Assembly: GCA_964412845.1 (NCBI GenBank)
Contig: CAYPQM010000038.1
Span: 1 to 44,098, forward strand
DNA from: JAWWPY01 sp964412845
GTDB lineage: Bacteria; Actinomycetota; Actinomycetes; Streptosporangiales; Streptosporangiaceae
Length of the DNA stretch: 44,098 nt
Reading direction: 5' to 3'
In this document: positions 1-8,575 of the stretch, piece after piece
Position numbering within the stretch: the stretch's first letter is position 1
Layout: each line of letters begins with the position of its first letter
Position numbers and translations under genes: made by a program
Notes under the pieces: generated by a model
What the model saw: only the letters and a program-made list of their open reading frames with translations
Told to the model about the DNA's origin: nothing
The model's database searches: none

Positions 1-2
1 TC

Positions 3-884
3 GGCGGCCTGACGGTCATCGTGCTGGCCACCGAGAGCGGCATCGGCGCCTACGACGACGTGCTGTTCTGGGACCACATGATCCAGCACCTCATGCTGAT
101 CATGATCGCCCCGCCGATGCTGGTCGTCGGCCAGCCGTTCACCCTCCTGCTGCATGCGAGCAGGAACCCGTTGCACACCTGGGCGAAAAAGGTCATGCGC
201 TCCCGGGTGATCAGCTTCCTCACCTGGCCGCCGTTCGGGCTGGCCGCGTACGCGGCGGCCATCGTCGGAACCCACCTGACCGGCCTGATGGGCCTGGTCA
301 TGAGTAACCCAGCGGTGCATGACGGAGAACATGCGCTGTACCTCGTGGTCGGGTACCTGTTCTTCCTGCCGATCTTCGGCCGCGAGCCGATCCGCTGGCG
401 GGTGTCGTATCCGATCCGGCTGCTGGTCCTGGTCCTGGCCATGCCGGTGGACACCTTCACCGGGCTGGTACTCGGATATGCCGGCAGCGGGATGCCCGGC
501 ATGTCGGCTGACAGCCGTCCGGCCGGATCGCCGAGCCCGGTGGAGGACGTGCACTGGGGCGGGGCGGTCATGTGGATCGGCGGCGACGCGATCATGCTCG
601 GATTCATCATGATCGTCTTCCTGCTGTGGAGCCGTAACGATCTGGCCGGCGCGCGCGGCGAGGGCTGGCTGGAGGCCGTGCGGAAGTCCAACTTCGATGA
701 GCTGGTCACCACGCACGCGGCGCGCGGCGAGAGCGGGGGGACCGGCGAAACCGGCCGGGCCAGCGGGAACAGCAAGCCCGGGACGGCCGGCGGCGGCATC
801 GACGATGACGAGCATCTCGCCGCGTACAACGCGTACCTGGCCCGGCTGAACCAGCCTGGGCGCGGCGCGGACGGTCGCCGCTAG
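3..884 (+). CDS. ctaG: CtaG-family cytochrome c oxidase assembly protein, 5' end missing
   Basis: This is a multi-pass membrane protein of the caa3-type CtaG family, thought to help deliver copper to or assemble cytochrome c oxidase in the membrane. The reading frame is open from base 3, so the N-terminus lies outside the window; the first in-window start-like codon, GTG at 21, sits inside the protein. Family hallmarks are the histidine-rich helices DHMIQHLMLIMIAPP and HDGEHALYLVVGYLFFLPI, followed by further hydrophobic segments. The last 75 or so residues are hydrophilic, Gly/Ser-rich and probably disordered in the cytoplasm. The family call is firm; the exact metal role is inferred from family knowledge. 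Confidence 0.88.
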   Translation, partial: GGLTVIVLATESGIGAYDDVLFWDHMIQHLMLIMIAPPMLVVGQPFTLLLHASRNPLHTWAKKVMRSRVISFLTWPPFGLAAYAAAIVGTHLTGLMGLVMSNPAVHDGEHALYLVVGYLFFLPIFGREPIRWRVSYPIRLLVLVLAMPVDTFTGLVLGYAGSGMPGMSADSRPAGSPSPVEDVHWGGAVMWIGGDAIMLGFIMIVFLLWSRNDLAGARGEGWLEAVRKSNFDELVTTHAARGESGGTGETGRASGNSKPGTAGGGIDDDEHLAAYNAYLARLNQPGRGADGRR

Positions 885-1093
885 CACCCCTCGCCAGGTG
901 CCTGGAAACGACGATCCGTGCGCTGCAGAAGCCACGAAACCTGACATCTGCACCACGCGCGTTGCCATTTGAACCTGACGTGCCCGCGGCACGTGTCAAA
1001 GGCGCATAGTGCGTCACTCGGCGGCTCACTGAGAAACCCGCGCTCGTCTTCCGTCGCGCCCCACGCACCCACCTTTCGAGAGGGGAGCATCAC

Positions 1094-2230
1094 ATGTCGG
1101 TGGTCCGTCGGATCGCCCTGGCGTTTGCCGGAACAGCGGGTGCTGCCGCGGCAGCAGCGTTGGTGATGGCACCAGCCGCAGGGGCGCAGTCAATGTCGAC
1201 TGCGCCATTCGTTAGCCACCTTCACAAGATCTCGACGATCGCCTCCACAGTGCCGAAAAACGGGGATGTCAACCCGTACGGTGTCGCAGTGGTCAGCCAC
1301 AGCCAGGGCAAGCTCTACCGTGGCGACGTGCTGATCAGCAACTTCAACAACAGCGCGAACCTGCAGGGCACCGGAACGACCATCGTCGAGGTTTCGCCGC
1401 ACGGCAAGGTGACCCAGTTCGCGGGCATCTCCGCGGCTGGGCTGCCGGGCGCCTGCCCCGGTGGCATAGGCCTGACCACCGCGCTCAATGTGCTGCCGGG
1501 CGGATGGGTCGTCGTCGGCAGCCTGCCCACGACTGACGGGTCCTCGGCCACCGCGTCCGCTGGCTGCCTGCTCGTCCTGGACAGCCACGGCAAGGTGCGG
1601 GAGACCATCTCCGGATACGGCATCAACGGGCCGTGGGACATGACGGCATGGAGCAACGGGCACGTAGCCGACCTCTTCGTCAGCAACGTGCTTAACGGAA
1701 CCAAGGCAGCGAATGGCAAAGTCACCCACCGGGGCACGGTGCTGCGGCTCGTTCTCAAGCTCCGCCACCATCACCTGCCCAAGCTGGTCGACGTGACAAA
1801 GATCGGCTCTGGCTTTGGCGAGAAGACCGACCCGGACGCGTTGGTGGTCGGGCCTACCGGCCTCGGCCTCGATTCGCACGGCACCCTGTTCGTCGCGGAC
1901 AGCGTGGGTAACCGGGTCGCCGCGATCCCGGGCGCGCCGTGGCGCGGGACCAGTGCGGGAACGGGCTTCACGGTCAGCCACGGCGGGGCGCTCAACACCC
2001 CGCTCGGCCTCACCGTCGCGCCCAATGGGGATGTGCTCACCGTGAACGGCGGGGACGGGAAGCTCATCGAGATCAGCCCAGGGGGAACGCAGGTCGCCAT
2101 CCGCATGCTGGACAAGTCCGGCTCCCCGGCCGGTGCGGGCGCGCTGTTCGGCCTGGCCGTTGCGCCGCACCACGCTGGTCTCTACTACGTGGACGACGCC
2201 GTGAACACGCTCCGCCTGCTGCACAGCTAA
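1094..2230 (+). CDS. Secreted NHL/SMP-30-like beta-propeller protein
   Basis: A 378-residue exported protein of unknown function. Residues 1-32 form a signal peptide: Arg-rich start, Ala-rich hydrophobic core, and a cleavage-like AGAQS. The mature part has repeated blade-like motifs (PYGVAVV, GPTGLGLDSHGTLFVADSVGNRV, TPLGLTVAPNGDVLTVN, LFGLAVAPHHAGLYYVDD) typical of NHL/SMP-30-type propellers, which often bind proteins or sugars or act as lactonases. No catalytic site could be assigned. The ATG has a good upstream AGGGGAG. It stands alone, followed by a 14-bp triplication and two strong hairpins. It could be a cell-surface binding protein; nothing in the neighbourhood narrows this. Confidence 0.8.
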   Translation: MSVVRRIALAFAGTAGAAAAAALVMAPAAGAQSMSTAPFVSHLHKISTIASTVPKNGDVNPYGVAVVSHSQGKLYRGDVLISNFNNSANLQGTGTTIVEVSPHGKVTQFAGISAAGLPGACPGGIGLTTALNVLPGGWVVVGSLPTTDGSSATASAGCLLVLDSHGKVRETISGYGINGPWDMTAWSNGHVADLFVSNVLNGTKAANGKVTHRGTVLRLVLKLRHHHLPKLVDVTKIGSGFGEKTDPDALVVGPTGLGLDSHGTLFVADSVGNRVAAIPGAPWRGTSAGTGFTVSHGGALNTPLGLTVAPNGDVLTVNGGDGKLIEISPGGTQVAIRMLDKSGSPAGAGALFGLAVAPHHAGLYYVDDAVNTLRLLHS

Positions 2231-2232
2231 CG

Positions 2233-2274
2233 GCACTGAGTTAGCTGCACTGAGTTAGCTGCACTGAGTTAGCT
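2233..2274 (+). repeat. Three exact tandem copies of a 14-bp unit
   Basis: The unit gcactgagttagct occurs at 2233-2246, 2247-2260 and 2261-2274, starting 2 bases after the propeller gene's stop codon. Each unit contains TGA and TAG. Probably a slippage expansion in the 3' untranslated region. Confidence 0.95.
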
Positions 2275-2301
2275 CAATCGGCTTACCGGAGTAAAGCGTC
2301 C

Positions 2302-2335
2302 GCAGCGGGCTTACCTAATTGGGTAAGCCCGCTGC
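2302..2335 (+). terminator. Strong hairpin terminator after the propeller gene
   Basis: A perfect 14-bp inverted repeat (2302-2315 with 2322-2335) encloses a 6-base AT-rich loop. There is no U-tract after it, as is common for actinobacterial terminators. It may also serve as a barrier to transcription into the next gene. Confidence 0.75.
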
Positions 2336-2349
2336 AGGCGGAGGGCGGG

Positions 2350-2395
2350 CCTGCCGGCGTGCCGCGCATGCGAGGGGGCGCGACACGCCGGCAGG
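2350..2395 (+). terminator. Second GC-rich hairpin downstream of the propeller gene
   Basis: A 12-bp perfect inverted repeat (2350-2361 with 2384-2395) around a 22-base loop is followed by gctttct. It lies 15 bases after the first hairpin, giving a tandem terminator, or it may act in the 5' leader of the ATPase gene at 2450. Confidence 0.55.
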
Positions 2396-2449
2396 GCTTT
2401 CTACGCGAATATAAGGAACGCGCTAGAGAGCGCCATAAGCTCCAATGCT

Positions 2450-3631
2450 GTGGACCCGGTACGGAATCCCTATGCCCCAGGCGCGGGCCAGCGACCGCCC
2501 GAACTTGCCGGGCGGGACCGTGAGCTGGGCCAGTTCGACGTGGTGCTAGAGCGGATCGCGCGAGGACGCCCGGAGCGCAGTATGGTGCTCACCGGCCTGC
2601 GTGGCGTCGGCAAGACCGTGCTGCTCAATTCGTTCCGCTCGATGGCGTTGCAGCGGCTCTGGGGCACCGGCAAGATCGAGGCGCGACCCGAGCAGTCAAT
2701 AAGGAGGCCGGTCGCTGGCGCGCTGCACATGGCGGTCCGCGAGCTGGCGCCGCGGCATCGCGGGCCGGAACGGATCGAGCAGTTCCTCGGCGTGCTGAAG
2801 GCGTTCGCGGCGCGCGATCCCAAAGCCCCCAAGGGCACGTTCACCCCGCACATGGGCATAGACGTGCCCGCGCTGCGCGGCCGCGCTGATTCCGGGGATC
2901 TTGAGATCGACCTCACCGAGCTTTTTGCGGACGCCGCCTCGGTCGCTACCGACCTGGGCGTCGGGATGGCGCTGTTCATCGACGAGATGCAGGACATCCC
3001 GCCCGCTGACGTGTCCGCGCTCTGTGCGGCCACCCATGAGCTGTCGCAGTCCGGCGGGCCGCTGATTGTGGTGGGCGCCGGGCTGCCGCACCTCCCCTCG
3101 GTCCTGTCGGCGAGCAAGAGCTACTCCGAGCGGCTGTTCCGGTACGTGCCGATCGACCGGCTGGACCGCGCCGCCGCTGATCTCGCCTTGCTCGCGCCCG
3201 CGCAGCGGGAAGGGGCCGATTTCGAGCAGGACGCCCTCGACGCGCTGTATGCGGCGGCCGATGGCTATCCGTATTTCGTCCAGGCCTACGGCAAGGTGAC
3301 CTGGGATGTCGCCGCAGCCAGCCCGGTGACGGCCGCAGATGTGAACATGGCCAGCCCTCAGGCGGAGAGCGAACTGGCCATCGGGTTCTTCGGCAGCAGA
3401 TATGAGCGCGCCACCCCGGCGGAGCGCGAGTACATGCGGGCCATGGCGATGCTCGGGGACGACCCGGTCCAGACATCTCAGGTCGCCGAAGAACTGGGCC
3501 GTAAGCCGTCCAGCGTGTCACCGGCGCGGGATGGCCTGATTAAGAAGGGCCTGATCTACAGCTCCGAACGCGGCCTGATCGCCTTCACCGTGCCGCATTT
3601 CGGCCGGTTTTTGCGCGCGCAGCCAGCCTGA
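2450..3631 (+). CDS. AAA+ ATPase with C-terminal winged helix (Orc1/Cdc6-like ATP-binding protein)
   Basis: A 393-residue cytoplasmic P-loop ATPase. Walker A is GLRGVGKT (residues 49-56) and Walker B is LFIDEMQD (175-182). The region after Walker B (IVVGAGLPHLPSVLSASKSYSERLFRY) resembles the sensor-1 and arginine-finger part of AAA+ ATPases. The C-terminus (about 325-390) reads as a winged helix: TSQVAEELGRKPSSVSPARD, then a GLIY wing. Orc1/Cdc6-like and STAND-related ATPases share this layout; many actinobacteria carry such stand-alone copies with no known function. The start is GTG at 2450 with only weak ribosome-binding sequence, so a few residues of uncertainty remain. It converges on the mauE gene. 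Confidence 0.8.
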   Translation: MDPVRNPYAPGAGQRPPELAGRDRELGQFDVVLERIARGRPERSMVLTGLRGVGKTVLLNSFRSMALQRLWGTGKIEARPEQSIRRPVAGALHMAVRELAPRHRGPERIEQFLGVLKAFAARDPKAPKGTFTPHMGIDVPALRGRADSGDLEIDLTELFADAASVATDLGVGMALFIDEMQDIPPADVSALCAATHELSQSGGPLIVVGAGLPHLPSVLSASKSYSERLFRYVPIDRLDRAAADLALLAPAQREGADFEQDALDALYAAADGYPYFVQAYGKVTWDVAAASPVTAADVNMASPQAESELAIGFFGSRYERATPAEREYMRAMAMLGDDPVQTSQVAEELGRKPSSVSPARDGLIKKGLIYSSERGLIAFTVPHFGRFLRAQPA

Positions 3632-3665
3632 CTCTCCGGGAGTATGGTTAATTCTACGGTGGATG

Positions 3666-4664
3666 CTAGAGGGTCTTAGATATTGGCATAGCGCTTACCC
3701 GGCCGACTTCTGGCGGCACGCTGGCCTTGACCGTTTGCCCGGTGGCGCCGTCCGCCGGTGCGGCGGCCCCGTGCGCCGCTGGGCTGGCATCTTCCGACCG
3801 CGCCGACGCCGCGCCTGGTTTCTCCCGGGGGATGACGGCCGAATGAATGACCGGGCGCCGCTGTTTCACCTGAACCGCGAACACGACATCGGCGTCGGCG
3901 CCAGTCAGGCGACCCGGATAGACCACGTACCTCCAGCACAATTCCCGCCACATGTCAGCCGGCGCATCGCCGACGATCACGCTGGCCTGCCGGCTCCACT
4001 GCGGACTGCGGCGCAGCGCGGAGAGCGTCCGAGAAGCCGGGACATTGCGCAGTTCACAGGGCTCGGAGTAACCAAGGCGGACGAGTGCCTCACCTGCCTC
4101 TGGTGAGAGCAGCGCAATCACCAGGAACTCAATGCAGAGAATGCCGAGGAGCAGCGCGGCGCCAGGGCCAGGCGGCGGCAGACGCAGCCCCGGTCCGCCG
4201 ATGGAGGCCAGCGCCGCCACGGCCAGCAGCGCCGACCGGGCGATTGAGCGGACGCCCACCGGGCGCCTGCTGAGGTCGCCGAAGCAGCCGCACCCGGCGT
4301 CCGGGCGGCGGCCGCGCAGTTCGATCAGGGCGCACATCGCGACCAGGAAGAAAGCGGTCGCGGCGATCCGCGCCCCGTCCGCGGCGGCGCCGTCCAGGGC
4401 ACCTGTGCCGTCCCGGGCCGCCGGTGACGCCGTGACGACCAGCGCCAGGCCCATGGCCAGTTCGATGGCGCACACGGTCACGGCGGCTGGCCGCCGAAGC
4501 GGCAACGGGAACAGTTCGGTCGGGCCGAGGCCGGCGTCCAGCGACCCGGCCCGCACCACCCGGCTGAACTTGGCGGCACATGCACCGATCAACATGGCCG
4601 CGAGGACCGGAGCCTGGACCTCCCGGATGTCGTTCACCAGCTGGGCCAGGGCATGCGTCGTCAT
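3666..4664 (-). CDS. MauE/DoxX-like membrane protein with C-terminal extension
   Basis: A 332-residue membrane protein. About five hydrophobic helices occupy residues 15-190, followed by a roughly 130-residue hydrophilic tail. The GCGCFG motif after the third helix matches MauE-type proteins, which form or shuttle disulfides for periplasmic partners (MauE is needed for maturation of the methylamine dehydrogenase small subunit). The ATG overlaps the stop of the upstream cysteine-rich gene as ATGA, so the two are translationally coupled. I infer that it oxidises or reduces cysteines in that partner. No methylamine dehydrogenase genes are present. The long tail is unusual and unassigned. Confidence 0.72.
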   Translation of the reverse strand: MTTHALAQLVNDIREVQAPVLAAMLIGACAAKFSRVVRAGSLDAGLGPTELFPLPLRRPAAVTVCAIELAMGLALVVTASPAARDGTGALDGAAADGARIAATAFFLVAMCALIELRGRRPDAGCGCFGDLSRRPVGVRSIARSALLAVAALASIGGPGLRLPPPGPGAALLLGILCIEFLVIALLSPEAGEALVRLGYSEPCELRNVPASRTLSALRRSPQWSRQASVIVGDAPADMWRELCWRYVVYPGRLTGADADVVFAVQVKQRRPVIHSAVIPREKPGAASARSEDASPAAHGAAAPADGATGQTVKASVPPEVGRVSAMPISKTL

Positions 4665-5773
4665 CGGCCTACCGCGATCGTCGCATTGAAGCAGCCACGT
4701 TCCAGTTCACCGCCGAGCGCGACGAAGCTGGCCAGCGTGAGGTCGGCCACTCGGCCGCGAGGCGAGGTGCCACAGGTGACGCAGCGGTCGCAGAAAAGCC
4801 GGGCCATCGCGCCACAGCCGGTCACCGTCAGGACGCGGGAGAGGCCGGTGCACTCGTTGCGGACCTCAAGCAGGCTGCCGACGGAGAGATAGGGCATCCG
4901 TTCGCAGCCCGGGCCCGGAGCTGGCTGCTCGCCACCTCCGGTCTCCGGGTCAAGCATGGGATAGGCGATTCCCTCCGCGTCATCCGGCCGGTCCACCGGT
5001 TCGTGCCAGGTCGCCGAGCCGTCCAGCACGGATGACGCGTGGCGCCGTAGCTGCCTGGGCCGCGGCACCTGGCTGGCGCGATAGGCAGGCTGGGATGTCG
5101 CGGGCACCAGGCCCTCGATGACCCCGCCACGCCGCAGCCCGATGACGTCGATGAGGTACCCAGGTTCCAGCCGCGGGAAGCGGACCTGAATGCGGCTCTC
5201 CGCGCCCTTCTGGATGACGATGACCTGGCGTTCCCCCGGGTTCCCCGAGTCCACCAGAATGCTGTCGCCGCCCCGTTCGAGAATCACGCCAGTGACGCGG
5301 CCGATGTTGGCCCATATCCGGTCCGCCACCCCGCGCTGGGCCGTGTCCAGGCGCACCACAACGCGGTCCCCGGCGATGAGGGTGGTCGGGTGGGCCTGGA
5401 CGCCCTTCCACACCCGGGTACTCGGCGGCAAGGTCAACCGCTCTACGCGGTCCGCCCGGCAGATGGTGAGAATGTGCGGGCTGGCATCCAGCACCGTTCC
5501 AGTGAGCACTCCCGGATGCCCGGCTACTCGCCGGTGCCTGGCCATCTCCGGGTCCCCAGTTGGCCGCCGATCCCAGGCCACCGCCGGATCCCCGGCCGCG
5601 CCGGCCGCGCCTGGAGTCTGCCCGGCTAAATCAGCGGCGTCGAGCTGGCCTGGCTGGTCCCTGGCCGGGAGGACGGCGGCCTTGAGTGACCGGCGGCGCG
5701 CGATCAGCGCGGCTGTATCCGACCCAACGCAGCGATCACAGCACGTTAAGTCACTGCGGTGGCCCAGCATCAT
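4661..5773 (-). CDS. Cysteine-rich protein with C-terminal RlpA-like double-psi beta-barrel
   Basis: A 370-residue protein with three parts. The N-terminus carries a CCDRC cluster (Cys11, 12, 15) and no recognisable signal peptide. The middle (about 90-225) is beta-rich (LTGTVLDASPHILTI, GDRVVVRLDTAQ) and looks OB/DUF5666-like. Residues 293-370 resemble the RlpA double-psi barrel: LSVGSLLEVRNECTG, then RVADLTLASFVALGG, but with six cysteines added in place (plus another just before). Coupling to a MauE-like gene suggests that these cysteines are disulfide-bonded or redox-cycled. The start is the first of two adjacent ATGs behind GGGGGGAGAG. The RlpA relationship is my own pattern reading, and the function is unknown. 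Confidence 0.65.
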   Translation of the reverse strand: MMLGHRSDLTCCDRCVGSDTAALIARRRSLKAAVLPARDQPGQLDAADLAGQTPGAAGAAGDPAVAWDRRPTGDPEMARHRRVAGHPGVLTGTVLDASPHILTICRADRVERLTLPPSTRVWKGVQAHPTTLIAGDRVVVRLDTAQRGVADRIWANIGRVTGVILERGGDSILVDSGNPGERQVIVIQKGAESRIQVRFPRLEPGYLIDVIGLRRGGVIEGLVPATSQPAYRASQVPRPRQLRRHASSVLDGSATWHEPVDRPDDAEGIAYPMLDPETGGGEQPAPGPGCERMPYLSVGSLLEVRNECTGLSRVLTVTGCGAMARLFCDRCVTCGTSPRGRVADLTLASFVALGGELERGCFNATIAVGR

Positions 5774-5940
5774 CTCTCCCCCCGGACAGGACTGCCCAGA
5801 TCATGACGATGCGTGCCGGGCCCGGGCCGCGTCAAGCGATTCGGTCACCTTGGCCTCGCGGATGCCTGCCTGATATGCGGTACAACCGTCAAAAGTCCAG
5901 GTCGCAGGCGCGCAGACACTCGGGTTAGGTACGGTCCGCC
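5774..5940. promoter_or_regulatory. Divergent intergenic region between the Cys-rich/mauE pair and the sigma factor
   Basis: This 167-base gap separates two divergent transcription units and must hold both promoters. I could not fix -10/-35 boxes with confidence. GGGGGGAGAG next to 5773 is the ribosome-binding site of the minus-strand gene. Confidence 0.4.
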
Positions 5941-6510
5941 GTGTCTTTTGCTGGGTACGGTTGGCCTGTGAGTGTCCTGGGACCGAGCCTGGAGCCAGGC
6001 TTGGAGCGTGGCCGGAGTCCGTGCGCGGACAACACGGCCTTCCGTGAGTACGTGACCGCGCGCAGCGCCTCCCTGCTCCGGATGGCCTACCTGCTCACCC
6101 ATAACCGTGCGGATGCTGAGGATCTCGTGCAAGCCGCGCTGGCCAAGACATACCAGGCATGGGATCGCATCGAGGACCGGAGCGCGGTGGACGGCTACGT
6201 GCGCCGCGCCATGGTGAACACGCACATCTCCTGGTGGCGGCGGCGACGGGTGGAGGAGTACCCGACCGACGACATCCCCGAGCAGGCCGTGGCTGACCAT
6301 GCGGGCGACAGCGAACTGCAGGACGCGCTGCGCCGCGCGATCGAGCGGCTGCCCCGGCGGATGCGAGCCGCCGTGGTGCTGCGCTACTACGAGGACATGA
6401 GCGAGGCGGAGATCGCCAACGTGCTCGGCGTGAGCCAGGGCACTGTGAAGAGCACCGTTTCCCGCGCGGTGGCCAAGCTCCGGATCGACGCCGAACTCCT
6501 CGGAGGATGA
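5941..6510 (+). CDS. SigE-family ECF RNA polymerase sigma factor
   Basis: A 189-residue extracytoplasmic-function sigma factor of the actinobacterial SigE-like group. Region 2 is near residues 36-85 (LLRMAYLLTHNRADAEDLVQ, then AWDRI), and region 4 is near 125-180 (LPRRMRAAVVLRYYEDMSEA, then a VSQGTVKSTVSRA recognition helix). No anti-sigma gene follows, so its control is not evident from the sequence. An in-frame GTG at 5968 is an alternative start; conservation begins at FREYVTARS, so the first 35 residues are unreliable. Its targets cannot be read from the window. Confidence 0.88.
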   Translation: MSFAGYGWPVSVLGPSLEPGLERGRSPCADNTAFREYVTARSASLLRMAYLLTHNRADAEDLVQAALAKTYQAWDRIEDRSAVDGYVRRAMVNTHISWWRRRRVEEYPTDDIPEQAVADHAGDSELQDALRRAIERLPRRMRAAVVLRYYEDMSEAEIANVLGVSQGTVKSTVSRAVAKLRIDAELLGG

Positions 6511-6601
6511 CGACTGCGCCCAGGTCGTGACACGATCCACCCGGAAGGTGAATTTGTGCCTGGTGAGGCCGCTACTGGGCGCAACCACAAGGAGGTGGGC
6601 C

Positions 6602-8245
6602 GTGCTAAGCACGATGATGGACGTACCTCTGACCGTGACAGCGCTCATGCGCTATGGCACGTCGATCTTTGGTGACAAGGAAGTCGTCACCTGCACGGCG
6701 GACGGCACCCGCCGCCAGACCTACGCCGCGACCGGCGAGCGGGCCGCCCGGCTGGCCAACGCGCTGCGCAGGCTGGGGGTGGATGGCGACCAGCGGGTGG
6801 CGACACTGCTCTGGAACAACGCTGAGCACCTGGAGGCTTACCTGGCCGTGCCGTCCATGGGGGCGGTGCTGCACACCCTCAACTTGAGGCTCGATCCCGG
6901 ACAGCTCAGCTACATCGCCAATCATGCCGAGGATCACGCGGTCATCGTGGACGCCACCCTCGTGCCGCTGCTGGCGCGGGTGCTGCCCGATATGGAGACG
7001 ATCCGTCACGTCCTGGTAACCGGGGCGTCCGGCTCAGCGGACCCAGCCCAGCTTGAGTCCCTGGCCGCCCCGGGGCGCCAGGTGTACTCGTACGAGGACC
7101 TGCTGGCCGCGGAGTCAGCCTCGTTCGAGTGGCCTGAGCTGGACGAGAGGTCAGCGGCCGCCATGTGCTACACCAGCGGCACGACCGGCCGGCCCAAGGG
7201 CGTCGTCTACAGTCACCGGTCCACGTACCTGCACTCGATGGGGGCGTGCCTGGGTAACACGTTCGCGTTGTCCGAGCGGGACCGGGTGCTGCCCGTGGTG
7301 CCGATGTTCCACGCGAACGCCTGGGGACTGGCCTACGCGGCCGTGCTGTGCGGCGCCGACCTGATCATGCCGGACCGGTTCCTGCAGCCCGAGCCGCTGG
7401 TCCGGCTGATCGAGGCGGAGCGGCCGACGCTGGCCGGCGCGGTGCCGACGATCTGGAACGCACTGCTCCAGCACGTCCGGGAACACGGCGGTGACCTGTC
7501 GTCGCTGCGGCTGGTCCCGTGCGGCGGCTCGGCGGTCCCGCATTCGCTGATGGAGGCCTACGAGAAGGAACTCGGGGTGCGGATCGTGCATGCCTGGGGG
7601 ATGACCGAGACCTCGCCGCTCGGCAGTGTGGCGCACCCGCCGCCCGGACTGTCGCCGGAGGAGGAATGGGAGTACCGCGATACCCAGGGCCGGATTTTCT
7701 GCACGGTAGAGGCCCGGCTGGTCGGCGACGACGGCCAGGTGCTGCCGCACGACGGCGAGGCGGTGGGCGAGGTCGAGTGCCGCGGACCGTGGGTGACCGG
7801 GTCGTACTACAAGGACGACGACCCGGCCAAGTTCCGGGACGGCTGGCTGCGCACCGGCGACGTGGGCACCATCGACCGGCTCGGCTTCGTGCGGCTCACC
7901 GACCGGGCGAAGGACGTGATCAAGTCCGGCGGCGAATGGATCTCCTCCATGGAGCTGGAGAACGCCCTGATGGCCCACCCGGACGTGCTGGAGGCGGCGG
8001 TCATCGGCGTCCCCGACGAGAAATGGGGGGAGCGGCCGCTGGCCACGGTGGTGCGCCGGGAGGGCTCGGACGTGACGGCGGAGACGCTGCGCGAGTTCCT
8101 CAGCGGCCGGGTGCCGCGCTGGCAGCTTCCTGAGCGGTGGTCGTTCATCGACGAGGTGCCCAAGACGAGCGTCGGCAAGTTCGCCAAGACCCGGATCCGC
8201 GACGCGTACGCCAAGGGCGACTACCAGGTGACCGAGGTCCGCTGA
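6602..8245 (+). CDS. Long/medium-chain fatty-acid--CoA ligase (AMP-forming)
   Basis: A 547-residue ANL-superfamily enzyme that adenylates a carboxylic acid and transfers it to CoA in the cytoplasm. Motifs in order: P-loop-like TSGTTGRPKG (191-200), AWGMTETSPLG (A5), GWLRTGDVG (A7), DRAKDVIKSGGEWIS (A8 hinge), and PKTSVGKFAKTRIR with the catalytic lysine (A10). The open frame extends upstream to 6527, but GTG at 6602 has an ideal AAGGAGG at 6589-6595 with a 6-base spacer, so I chose it. Overall sequence is closest to FadD-type long-chain acyl-CoA synthetases. The substrate cannot be fixed. It is a single gene not clearly linked to its neighbours. Confidence 0.9.
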   Translation: MLSTMMDVPLTVTALMRYGTSIFGDKEVVTCTADGTRRQTYAATGERAARLANALRRLGVDGDQRVATLLWNNAEHLEAYLAVPSMGAVLHTLNLRLDPGQLSYIANHAEDHAVIVDATLVPLLARVLPDMETIRHVLVTGASGSADPAQLESLAAPGRQVYSYEDLLAAESASFEWPELDERSAAAMCYTSGTTGRPKGVVYSHRSTYLHSMGACLGNTFALSERDRVLPVVPMFHANAWGLAYAAVLCGADLIMPDRFLQPEPLVRLIEAERPTLAGAVPTIWNALLQHVREHGGDLSSLRLVPCGGSAVPHSLMEAYEKELGVRIVHAWGMTETSPLGSVAHPPPGLSPEEEWEYRDTQGRIFCTVEARLVGDDGQVLPHDGEAVGEVECRGPWVTGSYYKDDDPAKFRDGWLRTGDVGTIDRLGFVRLTDRAKDVIKSGGEWISSMELENALMAHPDVLEAAVIGVPDEKWGERPLATVVRREGSDVTAETLREFLSGRVPRWQLPERWSFIDEVPKTSVGKFAKTRIRDAYAKGDYQVTEVR

Positions 8246-8431
8246 GGAGTGCCCGCTGGCCGGCGTCTGCTGGCCAGACATCCAGGCCCTGGTGCGGGCT
8301 CCGCCGGGGCGGTTCCATGATCGCGGGACTCTGTCAGCCGGTGCGACTGAAAATGTGCCGTGATCATGGCCGAACCGCTTTGGCGTGCCTTGCGCGGTAC
8401 CGGTACGCTGAGGCCGACCATCCGGTCGTCG

Positions 8432-8521
8432 GGAGGCTTCGCCTAGTCCGGTCTATGGCGCCGCACTGCTAATGCGGTTTGGGTCTACAGCCCATCCGGG
8501 GTTCAAATCCCCGAGCCTCCG
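8432..8521 (+). tRNA. tRNA-Ser (anticodon GCU)
   Basis: The acceptor stem pairs GGAGGCT (8432-8438) with AGCCTCC (8514-8520), discriminator G. The anticodon stem CCGCA/TGCGG holds the loop CTGCTAA, giving anticodon GCT. A long class-II variable arm and a T-arm with GTTCAAATC are present. CCA is not encoded. Confidence 0.96.
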
Positions 8522-8528
8522 CTCCTGA

Positions 8529-8575
8529 GCAGCGGTTTCCCCTGGTGCACCAGCGCTGGGGAGCCGCTGCCTTTT
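8529..8575 (+). terminator. Hairpin terminator after tRNA-Ser(GCU)
   Basis: GCAGCGG (8529-8535) pairs with CCGCTGC (8564-8570), extended by CCCC (8539-8542) with GGGG (8558-8561). The loop itself contains the palindrome ctggtgcaccag. It is followed by cttttc. Confidence 0.65.
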
